64,000 bases of DNA, taken from NCBI RefSeq assembly GCF_004959855.1, contig NZ_SPNT01000006.1, positions 271,011 through 335,010 of the forward strand, in the 5' to 3' direction. Of the stretch, positions 36,286-48,822 are shown one piece after another. Numbering within the stretch: the stretch's first letter is position 1; each line of letters opens with the position of its first letter. Below the pieces are notes generated by a model that had not been told where the DNA came from, searched no databases, and worked only from the letters and a program-made list of their open reading frames with translations. The DNA comes from Nitratireductor sp. XY-223. GTDB lineage: Bacteria; Pseudomonadota; Alphaproteobacteria; Rhizobiales; Rhizobiaceae. The position numbers were made by a program, and so were the translations under genes.

Positions 36286-36301
36286 TTGCGTATATGCGCA
36301 A
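36286..36301. promoter_or_regulatory. Candidate Lrp/AsnC operator
   Basis: TTGCG and CGCAA flank a central TATATG, a near-perfect 16-bp palindrome inside an AT-rich patch 53-68 bases upstream of the Lrp gene and in the trxB divergent region. Position suggests autoregulation. Confidence 0.4.
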
Positions 36302-36353
36302 TATCTGGTCATATCGTGCCGAGCCGGCACAAAGAAACATAAGAGGCAATGCC

Positions 36354-36830
36354 ATGGCCATGCGCGCGGAACTGGACACCATCGATCTTAAAATACTGCG
36401 CGAGCTGCAGGACGACGGACGCATGACGAATGTCGAATTGTCCGAGCGGGTCGGCATTTCCGCGCCGCCGTGTCTGCGGCGCCTGCGCAAGCTCGAGGAA
36501 GCGGGGGTCATCGAGGGCTACCGCGCCATCCTCAATGCGCCGTCGCTGGGATACGATCTCGTCGCCTTCTGCATGATCGGCCTGACACTGCAGTCGGAGG
36601 TCAATCTGCGGGCCTTCGCCGAGAAGACCCTGAGATGGCCGATCGTGCGCCAGTCGTGGATGGTCTCGGGCGAATCGGATTTTCTGCTGCATTGCGTTGC
36701 GACCGATCTCGCGACGTTTCAGGATTTCGTTATCGACGAACTGACCGCCGCCGACAATGTCGAGACCGTCCGCACGATGCTGACCATCCGGCAGGTCAAG
36801 AATGAAGGGCCGATCGACCTGAGTCGCTAG
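36354..36830 (+). CDS. Lrp/AsnC family transcriptional regulator
   Basis: Encodes 158 residues from the ATG at 36354, which has AGAGG upstream; the longer frame to 36162 is non-coding. Helix-turn-helix: DLKILRELQDDGRMTNVELSERVGI then SAPPCLRRLRKLEEAGVI. The RAM ligand domain follows (CMIGLTLQ, SWMVSGESDFLLHCVATDL). It lies divergent to trxB, as in rhizobia. Ligand unknown. The stop overlaps the convergent glycosyltransferase by four bases. Confidence 0.92.
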   Translation: MAMRAELDTIDLKILRELQDDGRMTNVELSERVGISAPPCLRRLRKLEEAGVIEGYRAILNAPSLGYDLVAFCMIGLTLQSEVNLRAFAEKTLRWPIVRQSWMVSGESDFLLHCVATDLATFQDFVIDELTAADNVETVRTMLTIRQVKNEGPIDLSR

Positions 36831-37888
36831 CCCGATTCCCAGAGGGCCTGGTAGACTTTGTGGATGCCTTCGACTTCGCTCTCGATACCGAAGAGGTCTT
36901 CGGCGCGGTGGCGTGCATTGCCGGCCTTGAGGGCGAGTTCCATGGGATTGTCGAGGAGACCGCGCGCTGCCGCGGCGATTTTGGCGGCGTCCGGTGTGGC
37001 AACCAGCGTTCCGGCCCGGTCGTCGCCGATGAAAGACGCGAAGAAACCGGTGTCGCTGGCGACGATCGGCACGCCGCTGGCCATCGCCTCGAGCGGCGTC
37101 ATGCCGTATCCCTCGTAGCGCGGCGAGGCGACCAGCAGCGAGAGGCTGCTGACCAGCCGCGGCATCCGGTCCTCCGGGATTTCACCGGTGAAGAGGATGC
37201 GTTGCGAAAGGCCGGCTGCCTCGACGCGCGCCTGCAGTTCGCCGACAAAACCGCGATGCTGCGGGGTCGCCTTGCCGATAACGAGCGCGCAGGCGTCGGG
37301 AAATTCCGGCAGCAGCGCGATCATTGCATTGACGAACACGTCCGTGCCCTTTTCCGGTCGGATGCGCCCGATGGTGGCGATGCCGAAGCGGCCGGGATAG
37401 CCGATGTCCTGCCAGGCCGCGTCGCGATCATTGGCGGGGCAGAAACGCTCGGTATCCACGCCATGGTGGACGACAGCACGGACGTTGGGAACCAGCGCGG
37501 CCGCTTCCTCGGTCGTCGCGATCACGGCGTCCATGCGGGAGATCAGCCAACGCGGCAAGGCCGAATGGCGGCGCTGGGCCGCGGACGTAAACACGATGCG
37601 GACCGGCAGCTTGAGTGCGTCGCGCGCCCACAGGGCGGCACGCATCTCGTTGTTGCGGCGAACATGCCAAAGGACGAACGGGCGATCTTCACCCGGCGTG
37701 CGTGACAGTATGACGGCCCGCCGGATCGAGACCGGGTCGGGGCATCCGGCGAGCGGCCGGCCGACGATCTGCATGCTGTAACGGGCGGCCTGCCTGCGGG
37801 CGACGGCGGCGGCCGTCGCCGAAACACCGGTGAAGTTCCGGTGCAGGTTGGTCACAAACAGTTCCGGTCGATCGGACATGGTCGTCAA
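36827..37888 (-). CDS. lpsB: GT4-family LPS core mannosyltransferase, LpsB/LpcC-like
   Basis: Encodes 353 residues. The GT-B features are VLWHVRRNNEMRAAL, FTSAAQRRHSALPRWLISRMDAVIATT, HHGVDTERF, IGRIRPEKGTDVF and the donor-binding SPRYEGYGMTPLEAMASG. This set closely resembles Sinorhizobium LpsB and Rhizobium LpcC, which add a mannose to the lipopolysaccharide inner core from a nucleotide sugar. It is next to greA as in S. meliloti. Acts at the cytoplasmic face of the inner membrane. Confidence 0.82.
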   Translation of the reverse strand: MTTMSDRPELFVTNLHRNFTGVSATAAAVARRQAARYSMQIVGRPLAGCPDPVSIRRAVILSRTPGEDRPFVLWHVRRNNEMRAALWARDALKLPVRIVFTSAAQRRHSALPRWLISRMDAVIATTEEAAALVPNVRAVVHHGVDTERFCPANDRDAAWQDIGYPGRFGIATIGRIRPEKGTDVFVNAMIALLPEFPDACALVIGKATPQHRGFVGELQARVEAAGLSQRILFTGEIPEDRMPRLVSSLSLLVASPRYEGYGMTPLEAMASGVPIVASDTGFFASFIGDDRAGTLVATPDAAKIAAAARGLLDNPMELALKAGNARHRAEDLFGIESEVEGIHKVYQALWESG

Positions 37889-37962
37889 ACCCCGCGGCGC
37901 GCGCCGCGAACGCTATCGCGGTACAGAGTGCCGGGCATCCGCTTTAACAGGAATTTTAACGG

Positions 37963-38439
37963 TCAGCCCCAGCGAACTTCGAGGATCTCGTAGGCTTTCG
38001 CTCCGCCGGGGGCGTTGACCTCGATGCTGTCGCCCACCTGCTTGCTGATCAGCGCGCGGGCGATCGGAGAGGACAGCGAAATGCGCCCCTCGCGGACGTC
38101 GGCTTCCTGGTCGCCGACGATCTGGTAGGTCTTTTCCTCGTCCGTGTCCTCGTCGACGAGCTTGACCGTGGCGCCGAACTTCACCGTATCGCCGGACAGT
38201 TTCGCCAGATCGATGACCTCGGCACGGGCCGTCAGGTCCTCCAGTTCGGCAATGCGGCCCTCGTTGTGGCTCTGGGCCTCCTTGGCGGCATGATATTCGG
38301 CGTTTTCCGACAGGTCGCCATGCGCGCGCGCTTCCGCGATCGCCTCGATGATGCGCGGCCGTTCTTCCTGCTGGCGCCAACGCAATTCCTCGGTCAACTT
38401 GCCAAAGCCGCTTTGGGTCATGGGGACTTTTTCAACCAT
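37963..38439 (-). CDS. greA: Transcription elongation factor GreA
   Basis: Encodes 158 residues from the ATG at 38439 with AAGGAGAAGGA upstream. The N-terminal antiparallel coiled coil (residues about 5-75) has the catalytic acidic tip [18 protein letters not shown]; the C-terminal FKBP-like domain ends [14 protein letters not shown]. GreA rescues backtracked RNA polymerase by stimulating RNA cleavage. Length is standard. Confidence 0.97.
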   Translation of the reverse strand: MVEKVPMTQSGFGKLTEELRWRQQEERPRIIEAIAEARAHGDLSENAEYHAAKEAQSHNEGRIAELEDLTARAEVIDLAKLSGDTVKFGATVKLVDEDTDEEKTYQIVGDQEADVREGRISLSSPIARALISKQVGDSIEVNAPGGAKAYEILEVRWG

Positions 38440-38492
38440 GTCCTTCTCCTTCTTTTTGGCATCTTTCGCACCTGGGAGGTGGTGCAAAAGCG

Positions 38493-38532
38493 CAAAAGAA
38501 AACGGCTCCCGAACCGGAGGGTTCGGAACCGC
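38493..38532 (-). terminator. Rho-independent terminator downstream of the 217-aa unknown gene
   Basis: On the minus strand GGTTCCGAACC pairs with GGTTCGGGAGCC around CTCC, followed by GTTTTCTTTTG. It stands between the 217-residue gene and greA, so greA must start from its own promoter just downstream. Confidence 0.75.
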
Positions 38533-38674
38533 TCAACAACTCAATCGCGCAAACATAGCAGCAAACCGAGCAAATTTGCCAGTTTTTTCGTCGGTCAGTT
38601 AATCTGAAGCCCGCAGCGTCGGGTTCGCCATCGCGCGCATCGTTGACGTGTTGCCGGTGACAGGCGGGCGGCGT

Positions 38675-39328
38675 TTACTTGGTGACCAGCCAGGCCCGGC
38701 TCCAGATCCTGTATATCTCCCAGAAGCTGTTTTCCACGTGAAAGCCGAAAGCCAACGCCTCCTTTGCCCAGTCGCCGTCCCCGCCCGCCGCTCCGCTCAG
38801 CCGCGAGCTGAATGGCCTGCCCGGTTCGTTCCATTTGGCGTCCTGTTCAATGACGAATTCGGTCAGCGCTTGCCGCAACGTCAATGTCTGTTCGGGCGGA
38901 ATTCTGTCATCGTCGACTTTGAACAACGACCGCAGAGCGCCGTGTGACACGAATTTAATCTGGTCGACGTAACGGCTTTCGACCGGGTTCGGAGAACTGG
39001 CGGCGAAGACTATGTAATCCTTTGATTCCGGCCGCACGCCCATGGCTGAAAAAACGGCTTCGATGCTGTCCGTATCGGTGGTCTCGAAATAGATCGTGCC
39101 TCCGCTTGCCTCCTGCAGGGGCGCATTCAAAATGGGGTTGGCCGACGGCTCCTCGGCGCCGTAGAACCGGTCCGGCGCACTGTCGCGCCAGGGAAAGGCG
39201 ATCGTCGGCTCTTCAAGCAGAAAGCCTTGCGGTGTGAACGTTCCTTCGTCGCCCGGCAACGGTGAGGCGTCGCTCTTTTCCCAATTGACGGCGGAGAATT
39301 TCAATCCGCCCGGAAACCCTTCATACAT
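38675..39328 (-). CDS. Hypothetical protein (217 aa), soluble
   Basis: Encodes 217 residues from the ATG at 39328, which is preceded by AAGGGGAT; the upstream extension to 39460 is unsupported. No signal peptide or membrane helix. Visible blocks: GDEGTFTPQGFLLEEPTIAFPWRDS, TIYFETTDTDSIEAVFSAMG, KDYIVFAASSPNPV and a C-terminal WAKEALAFGFHVENSFWEIYRIW. I do not recognise a family. It has its own terminator and is divergent from an unknown membrane protein. Confidence 0.6.
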   Translation of the reverse strand: MYEGFPGGLKFSAVNWEKSDASPLPGDEGTFTPQGFLLEEPTIAFPWRDSAPDRFYGAEEPSANPILNAPLQEASGGTIYFETTDTDSIEAVFSAMGVRPESKDYIVFAASSPNPVESRYVDQIKFVSHGALRSLFKVDDDRIPPEQTLTLRQALTEFVIEQDAKWNEPGRPFSSRLSGAAGGDGDWAKEALAFGFHVENSFWEIYRIWSRAWLVTK

Positions 39329-39509
39329 TCGCTGATATCCCCTTTGCAGGCGACTTTTCCGCAGTGTCTCATGTTTTGGACCCGGCCGCATCGTTGGATG
39401 CCGATTTTCGCAAATCGGCGTTCGTTGATAGAGTGCGACAATCGGACGCGCTATGAGCAAGCGGAGCGACGGTTCCGCCGGGGCGCGCTGAAACCGGAGC
39501 TGGGAGGGG

Positions 39510-40567
39510 ATGTCAGATCAGCCGGCAAGTCCGCCACGCAAACGTTCGCTCGTGCGCAAGGCGTTTTTCTTTTTCCTGGCGTTCGCCGTTTCGCTGGGGA
39601 TCGGCCGGACGTTCGAATTCCTGACGTCCGAATCGACCTTCGAAGCCGCGCTGCGCCTGCAGCAGGGCTGGTTCAATTCGGTGAGCACCATGGCCCCCTT
39701 GGCGCTTGCGACAAACTATTTCGGCGATATTTGGGTCCTTGCATCGACCGGGAGGGCGCCGGTCATCGAGGCGCCGGAAATACAGCCGGCAAGCGCCGAA
39801 GACAAACCGGAGCAAACCGAACAGGACGGCACCGTCCAATGCAGGCTGTTACCGCTTTCCGAACAGGTCAAGCCGCAAAGAATGGTAGATCCGGTACTGG
39901 AGGAAGCGGCAGACACAAGGGATGGCTTGTGCAGCAATCTAAGCCTGAGCCGCAGGTACTGTCTCGATCAACTCGGGTCACCGACTTATGATCAATGCGT
40001 TGCCGAACAACGGGAAATCCAGGAAAAATTCGAACGGGAATGCGCCGGCTGGGAGGCGGGGATACAGCGGCAGTTAGAGGTGCAGGAGGATTTAAGGCGG
40101 CGTGCCGCAGAGCATTTGGAGTCCAATCCGCCGCCGCCGGTGAACGATCGCCGCAACATCGGCGAGTTGCTCAGCGCGCCCCTATTTGCCCTGGTTCTGA
40201 CCTGGGTGCGTCTCACCGCGGCTGGCGGGATCAGCTACTTCTGGGCCGTGCTTCAACTGGCTGCGGGCCTGATCGGGTTCCTGGCGCTCTACGGGCCTTT
40301 GTTCGGCGACCGCGAGCGCGGCATCTATCTTCCCCGGGGTATTGGCGGCTGGGCTATCGGCGTGCCGATCGGCACGATCGTCGTCGCCAGCGCGACTGCG
40401 ATGATCCTGAAATACCTTATGTTGCTGGGCCTTTACCTGTTTTGCCAGGTAACAAGTTTTGCCGCCTTCTGCTGCGCGGCGACCGGAACCGTCGGTCTGT
40501 GCTGGTACTGGACCACGAAACTGGCCGAGTTCAGCACCGGCGCGGCACTGACACCGAGCGATCCTGA

Positions 40568-40571
<4 letters not shown>
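39510..40571 (+). CDS. Hypothetical membrane protein (353 aa) with Cys-rich periplasmic region
   Basis: Encodes 353 residues; GGGAGGGG sits just before the ATG. One membrane helix near residues 16-36, a central hydrophilic region of about 150 residues with six Cys and a coiled-coil-like [20 protein letters not shown] stretch, then four C-terminal helices (about 215-335) ending in a Cys-containing [14 protein letters not shown]. No family recognised. It ends four bases into the convergent carB. Divergent from the 217-residue gene, which may be its partner. Confidence 0.6.
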
Positions 40572-44056
<3,485 letters not shown>

Positions 44057-44239
44057 ATCGGCGTTTCCGGCAGACAGGCATAGCTGAAGCCCTTGAAAAA
44101 AGGGATTCTATGCGGCGTTCTTTTCTGGGCTAAGGCGGCCTTATAGGGCAAAGGCTTGTACAGGGAAACCCCGTTGAAGGCTGTTTTCATGCCATTTTCG
44201 GCTGCCGGGCAGGTCCGCCCGCCGGGCAGCCGCGAGAGG

Positions 44240-44461
44240 TCAGGCCTCGGTGGTCAATTCCGAGGCGTCATAGCTGTGCACACCGTTGGCGATCGCATAG
44301 CAGGCAAGGGCAACGGAAAGGGGAATCTCAACCGCGCGGCCGTCGCGCTTACCCTTTTCGTAGTACTGGATGACCCTTTTCTTCAGTCCCAACGCCTTTG
44401 CGGCGTCTTTCTGATTCAACCCCAGTGCTTTGCGCCATCGCCTGAAGTCTTCCGATTTCAA
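44240..44461 (-). CDS. Small helix-turn-helix (XRE-type) protein
   Basis: Encodes 73 residues. The HTH covers about residues 12-35: ALGLNQKDAAKALGLKKRVIQYYEKGKR. The remaining part IPLSVALACYAIANGVHSYD is typical of short rhizobial XRE proteins that resemble phage Cro/antitoxins. It stands alone between carB and the metallopeptidase, so the target is unknown. Confidence 0.8.
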   Translation of the reverse strand: MKSEDFRRWRKALGLNQKDAAKALGLKKRVIQYYEKGKRDGRAVEIPLSVALACYAIANGVHSYDASELTTEA

Positions 44462-44618
44462 TGTTGTAATTCCACTGCCGTTTCACTTCAAAACTGCCGC
44501 AACTTGCGGTGTTTTATCGTATATTTATGACAGACATTCAAATACGCTAGAGGCTGCGTAAGCAAGTTGCCGCCACGGTTAATCCACCGGCCGCCTGGCA
44601 AAGAACAGGAGCAGCCGC

Positions 44619-45530
44619 ATGCGATGGAAGGGGCGACGTCAAAGCAGCAATATCGAAGATCGTCGCGGGCGCTCCTTCGGACGGGGTCGAGGAACCCGGA
44701 TTTCGACGCGACCGCGCCGCATCGGCGGCAAGTCCGGCGGCGGGATTTCGGCAATCGTATTGCTGGTTATCGGCTATATCGTCCTCAAATATATGGGCAT
44801 CGATCCGGCCATCCTTCTGAGCGAGGGCGGGCTTTCACCGTCCATCGAGCGGATCGATCCGGGCGGCGGCGAACAGCTTTCGCCGCAGCGGCAGGACGAG
44901 ATGACCCAGTTCGTCGCCACGGTGCTCGCCGAGACCGAGGATACATGGGGCGGCTTGTTCAGCGCGAGCGGGGTTCGCTACAACGAACCGACGCTGGTGC
45001 TTTTCGAGGGACGGGTCAGTTCGGCATGCGGTCTGGCCAGTGTTGCATCCGGCCCCTTTTACTGCCCGGGCGATCAGAAAATCTATATCGACCTTGCGTT
45101 CTACGACGAGCTTGCAAACCGGTTCGGGGCCGCCGGCGATTTCGCTCAAGCCTATGTCATTGCCCACGAGGTCGGCCACCACGTGCAGAACCTGATCGGC
45201 GTGCTGCCCGAATTTAACCGGATCCGCGGGGGCCTGAGCCGGACGGAGGAAAACCGGATGTCCGTGCGGGTCGAACTGCAGGCGGACTGCTTCGCAGGCA
45301 TATGGGCGCACTACACGGCGCAAAAGGGCCTTCTGGAATCGGGCGACCTGGAGGAAGCGCTCAACGCCGCGCATCAGATCGGCGACGATACGCTGCAGCG
45401 GCGCGCGCAAGGCTATGTCGTGCCGGACAGTTTCAACCACGGCACTTCGGAACAGCGCAAGAAATGGTTCTCGCGCGGCTTCGAGAGCGGCCGCACCGCC
45501 GATTGCGACACGTTCGAGGGCGAGGTCTAG
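44619..45530 (+). CDS. ypfJ: Neutral zinc metallopeptidase YpfJ family
   Basis: Encodes 303 residues. A basic, Arg/Gly-rich cytosolic N-terminus (about 40 residues) and one membrane helix (about 42-60) precede the catalytic domain. The zinc motif HEVGH is at residues 183-187 with the third ligand region VELQADCFAGIWA (E219/D223). The FYCPGDQKIYIDLAFYDEL strand is family-typical. Physiological substrate unknown. Convergent with carA at a distance of three bases. Confidence 0.92.
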   Translation: MRWKGRRQSSNIEDRRGRSFGRGRGTRISTRPRRIGGKSGGGISAIVLLVIGYIVLKYMGIDPAILLSEGGLSPSIERIDPGGGEQLSPQRQDEMTQFVATVLAETEDTWGGLFSASGVRYNEPTLVLFEGRVSSACGLASVASGPFYCPGDQKIYIDLAFYDELANRFGAAGDFAQAYVIAHEVGHHVQNLIGVLPEFNRIRGGLSRTEENRMSVRVELQADCFAGIWAHYTAQKGLLESGDLEEALNAAHQIGDDTLQRRAQGYVVPDSFNHGTSEQRKKWFSRGFESGRTADCDTFEGEV

Positions 45531-45533
45531 CCC

Positions 45534-46739
45534 CTATTCGGCAAGCGCTTCTTCGCCGCGCCGCTCGCGGATGAGATTGATGAAGCGGCGGAACAGGTAA
45601 TGGGAATCCTGCGGCCCCGGCGAGGCTTCCGGATGATGCTGAACCGAAAACACCGGCTTGCCCTTCACCTGCAGCCCGCAATTGGAGCCGTCGAACAGAG
45701 AGACATGGGTTTCCTCGACTTCCGCCGGCAGCGATTCCCCGTCGACGGCAAAGCCGTGGTTCATCGAGACGATTTCGACCTTGCCGGTCGTGTGGTCCTT
45801 GACCGGGTGGTTCGCGCCGTGATGGCCCTGATGCATCTTGACGGTGCGCGCGCCGAGCGCCAGCGCCAGAATCTGGTGGCCGAGGCAGATCCCGAAGACA
45901 GGAATTCCGCTGTCTATCAACGACCGGATGGTCGCGACCGCGTAGGCGCCGGTGGCGGCCGGATCGCCTGGACCGTTCGACAGAAAGATGCCGTCGGGAT
46001 CGAGTGCCAGGATGTCCTCGGCAGACGCGGTCGCCGGAACCACGGTGACCCGGCAATCGAGGCCGGAAAACAGCCTGAGGATGTTCCGCTTGACGCCAAA
46101 ATCGACGGCGACGATGTGGATATCGTTGTCGCCGGCCTGGCTGCGGCCGAAACCTTCATTCCACACCCAGGGCTTTTCATCCCACCGGGAGGACTGGCCG
46201 CTGGTCGATTCGATCGCCAGATCGAGGCCGACAAGCCCATGCCAGGCCTTGGCGCGCGCCTTCAGCGCATCGGTATCGAAGTTTCCGTCCGGATCGTGGG
46301 CGATCACCGCATTGGGCATGCCGTTTTCGCGGATCCAGACCGTCAGCGCGCGGGTGTCGATGCCGCACATGGCGATGATCCCGCGCGCCTTGAGCCAGGC
46401 GTCGAGATGCTCGCTCGCGCGAAAGTTCGACGGGTCGGTAATGTCCGCCTTGAAGATGGCGCCGACGGCGCCGTTGCGCGCCGCCGGGTCAAGGTCCTCG
46501 ATGTCTTCGCCATTGGCGCCGATATTGCCGATATGGGGAAAGGTGAAGGTCACGATCTGCCCGGCATAGGACGGATCGGTCAGGATCTCCTGGTAGCCCG
46601 TCAGCGCCGTATTGAAACACACCTCCGCCTCGACCGCGCCGGTCGCGCCAAGGCCGTGACCTTCGATTACAGTGCCGTCCGAAAGAACCAGGAGGGCGGT
46701 GGGAACGGGCTTTGTCCAGGCCGGTGAATTGCTCATCAT
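45534..46739 (-). CDS. carA: Carbamoyl-phosphate synthase small subunit
   Basis: Encodes 401 residues. The N-terminal CPSase_sm domain (FNTALTGYQEILTDPSYAGQ) precedes a class I glutamine amidotransferase domain with nucleophile Cys in GICLGHQILALALG and the His/Glu pair in SVQHHPEASPG. It releases ammonia from glutamine for CarB. carA and carB are separated by about 1.5 kb here rather than adjacent, as in many rhizobia. Confidence 0.97.
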   Translation of the reverse strand: MMSNSPAWTKPVPTALLVLSDGTVIEGHGLGATGAVEAEVCFNTALTGYQEILTDPSYAGQIVTFTFPHIGNIGANGEDIEDLDPAARNGAVGAIFKADITDPSNFRASEHLDAWLKARGIIAMCGIDTRALTVWIRENGMPNAVIAHDPDGNFDTDALKARAKAWHGLVGLDLAIESTSGQSSRWDEKPWVWNEGFGRSQAGDNDIHIVAVDFGVKRNILRLFSGLDCRVTVVPATASAEDILALDPDGIFLSNGPGDPAATGAYAVATIRSLIDSGIPVFGICLGHQILALALGARTVKMHQGHHGANHPVKDHTTGKVEIVSMNHGFAVDGESLPAEVEETHVSLFDGSNCGLQVKGKPVFSVQHHPEASPGPQDSHYLFRRFINLIRERRGEEALAE

Positions 46740-47038
46740 CTACTTCTTCTTCGGCCGGCTAGGGCCGTTCATCGGGACTGTACTTGACGAAAGCACTCGC
46801 CCACACCACGTTAGCGATCAACAACACCCAGAAATTTGGACCCGGATGCTCAATCTGTATTTGAATGTCCATGCAGATGTGGGAACATAAACGAGGCCCG
46901 TTAACGCGTCAATGCGATGGGCCTCGGGGGTTTCGAATTTTAAAGTATAGCAAAATCAAACAGTTATACCGTTGAGTTTTGTTTGCAATGGCGATGCGAA
47001 CCGAATATGTTTCGCCGCAAAATGCAGGAGCAACTGTA
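46740..47038. other. Divergent promoter region of carA and yqeY
   Basis: About 300 bases. It contains an 8-bp inverted repeat CGAGGCCC/GGGCCTCG (46892-46899 and 46919-46926) with a 19-base loop, and AT-rich sequence 46935-46985 likely holding the yqeY promoter. No gene is seen. Confidence 0.5.
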
Positions 47039-47494
47039 ATGCGTGAGAAGTTTGCTTCCTCTCTTCGGGAAGCGCTTAAAGCAAAAGACACACGCCGAGT
47101 ATCGACCATCCGGCTTATTCAAGCGGCCGTGAAAGATCGTGATATCGCCAACCGGGGAGCCGGCAAGGACCCCGTCAGCGACGACGATATCATGCAGATC
47201 CTCGGCAAGATGATTAAGCAGCGCGAGGAATCCGCGCGGATCTACGAGGAGGCCGCGAGGCTTGAACTGGCGCAGCAGGAACGCGAGGAAGTCGATGTCA
47301 TTCGCTCGTTTCTGCCGCAGCAATTGTCCGACGACGATGTGCGAAAGGCCTGCAAGGCGGTGGTCGAAGAGACCGGTGCGAGTGGCCTGCGCGACATGGG
47401 CAAATGCATGAATGCGCTGAAGAGCAAGTTTTCAGGACAGATGGACTTCTCGAAAGCCTCCGGCGTCGTGAAGGATCTGCTGCATCACGATTAG
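47039..47494 (+). CDS. yqeY: GatB/YqeY domain-containing protein
   Basis: Encodes 151 residues, the family's usual length. AGGAG lies eight bases before the ATG at 47039. The sequence MREKFASSLREALKAKDTRRVSTIRLIQAAVKDRDI is the family N-terminus read here in blocks; it is followed by the acidic middle and GLRDMGKCMNALKSKFSGQMDFSKAS, matching the GatB C-terminal tRNA-contact region. A role in tRNA amidation is suspected but unproven. Often found next to carA and dnaG-rpoD, as here. Confidence 0.92.
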   Translation: MREKFASSLREALKAKDTRRVSTIRLIQAAVKDRDIANRGAGKDPVSDDDIMQILGKMIKQREESARIYEEAARLELAQQEREEVDVIRSFLPQQLSDDDVRKACKAVVEETGASGLRDMGKCMNALKSKFSGQMDFSKASGVVKDLLHHD

Positions 47495-47923
47495 GGCCGG
47501 CAGGAGCCATCGGTTCCCGCGTGCGCAACCGGACAAATACCAGTCGGATCTGCAGGTGACCGCACCGTTGCCGCCGGGCGCCGGTGCGGTCGCTGATTCG
47601 CCGCCGGTTCGGACCTCTCAAGCCAGTTGAATTTGCAAAACACGTTAATTGTCAGTGTGTTCTCCGGCTAATTACCACGCGTGATTGAAAATAATCGGTT
47701 CCTGCGCATTTTTTAGGCAATTGCCGGGAAGCAGAGCTTGCTCCATGATGCGTTATGTGATCCGTGGGGGATCGTGCAGCGTACGGAAATGGGCGGACTG
47801 CCATGTGAGGCAATCGGTTTGAATTTGGGAGTGTTGGCTTGGGCGGTTGATAATTTGAGCCAGCGTGCGACGGAGGTCGCGGTCGAAAAGCAAGAAGAAC
47901 GGTAGACTGTCGTCTAGAACATC
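47495..47923. other. Intergenic region yqeY to luxR-type gene
   Basis: About 430 bases. A perfect 10-bp inverted repeat GACCGCACCG/CGGTGCGGTC lies at 47558-47567 and 47582-47591 without a U-run. The rest is AT-richer and should hold the regulator's promoter. I see no convincing lux box or ORF. Confidence 0.5.
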
Positions 47924-48643
47924 ATGTCCTCTGAACTGTTCACCGATGATATCCACTCGGATGTCAGCGAACTGAATACATCCTTCGATGTCTTCAAGTA
48001 TCTCCGCAAAACGACGGAGCGTTTCGGGCTGCACTATTTTTCCGTGCTGGTTCTGCCCGGCGACACGACCGGAAGCTTCACCAACCACAGCATCATAAAC
48101 AACTGGCCGCCGGACATGATCAAGGCCTATGACCGGCTCGACCTGATCAATCTGAGTCCGGTCATATCGGCGCTCAAACGTCAGGTGACGCCGGTTACCT
48201 GGCATGTCGACGATGTGCTGACGACCAAGATATCCGATGTACTGGCCTCGGCACGGGATGCCTTTTACAAGAAGGGTTTCGTGCGGGGCGTGAATTTTCC
48301 CGTCCACGATTCCAGGAGCATGCGGGGATCGGTCGGTTTTGCCGGCGACCGCGAGCCCTTCGAAAACCGGGAACTGCTCGAGCTGAGCATGATCAGCATC
48401 CATATCTATGACCGGCTCAGCCAGTTGACCCAGCATCGCGAAGCCGATGCGCCGCCCCTTTCCGACCGGGAGCTGGAATGCTTGCGGTGGACTGCTGCGG
48501 GAAAGACCAGCAGCGAGATATCGACCATCCTTTCGCTGTCGGAACATACGGTCAATCACTATCTCATCAGCGCGACGAAGAAGCTCGATGCGGTCAACCG
48601 CACGCAGGCCGTGGCCAAATCCATTCGCAAGGGATGGATCTAG
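47924..48643 (+). CDS. LuxR-family regulator with autoinducer-binding domain (solo)
   Basis: Encodes 239 residues. An N-terminal autoinducer-binding domain (about 20-165) is followed by a GerE helix-turn-helix: LSDRELECLRWTAAGKTSSEISTILSLSEHTVNHYLISATKKLDAVNRTQAVA, here seen as the two motifs LSDRELECLRWTAAGK and LSEHTVNHYL. Ligand positions W61, Y69 and W93 look present, but the invariant Asp of the D-P pair aligns with S78-P79. No luxI gene is in the window. It may bind a non-canonical signal or none. Confidence 0.87.
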   Translation: MSSELFTDDIHSDVSELNTSFDVFKYLRKTTERFGLHYFSVLVLPGDTTGSFTNHSIINNWPPDMIKAYDRLDLINLSPVISALKRQVTPVTWHVDDVLTTKISDVLASARDAFYKKGFVRGVNFPVHDSRSMRGSVGFAGDREPFENRELLELSMISIHIYDRLSQLTQHREADAPPLSDRELECLRWTAAGKTSSEISTILSLSEHTVNHYLISATKKLDAVNRTQAVAKSIRKGWI

Positions 48644-48822
48644 CGGCGGGTCCGGCGGACTGTGAATAGCGGGCACGAAGTTCAACGGATGGTGCGGCCG
48701 GACCGCTGGCGTTGTACAACGGATGAGCCGAGTCGGTCGGAGCAGGATGCACGGGCCGCCAGGCATGGTTTGGACATTGCGCACCGCGGTCCCGTCGTCC
48801 GCCGGTGCGGGAGCACACACTG

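Noticed and set aside
47495..47923. lux box upstream of the LuxR solo
   Set aside because: No 18-20 bp palindrome of the expected kind was found.
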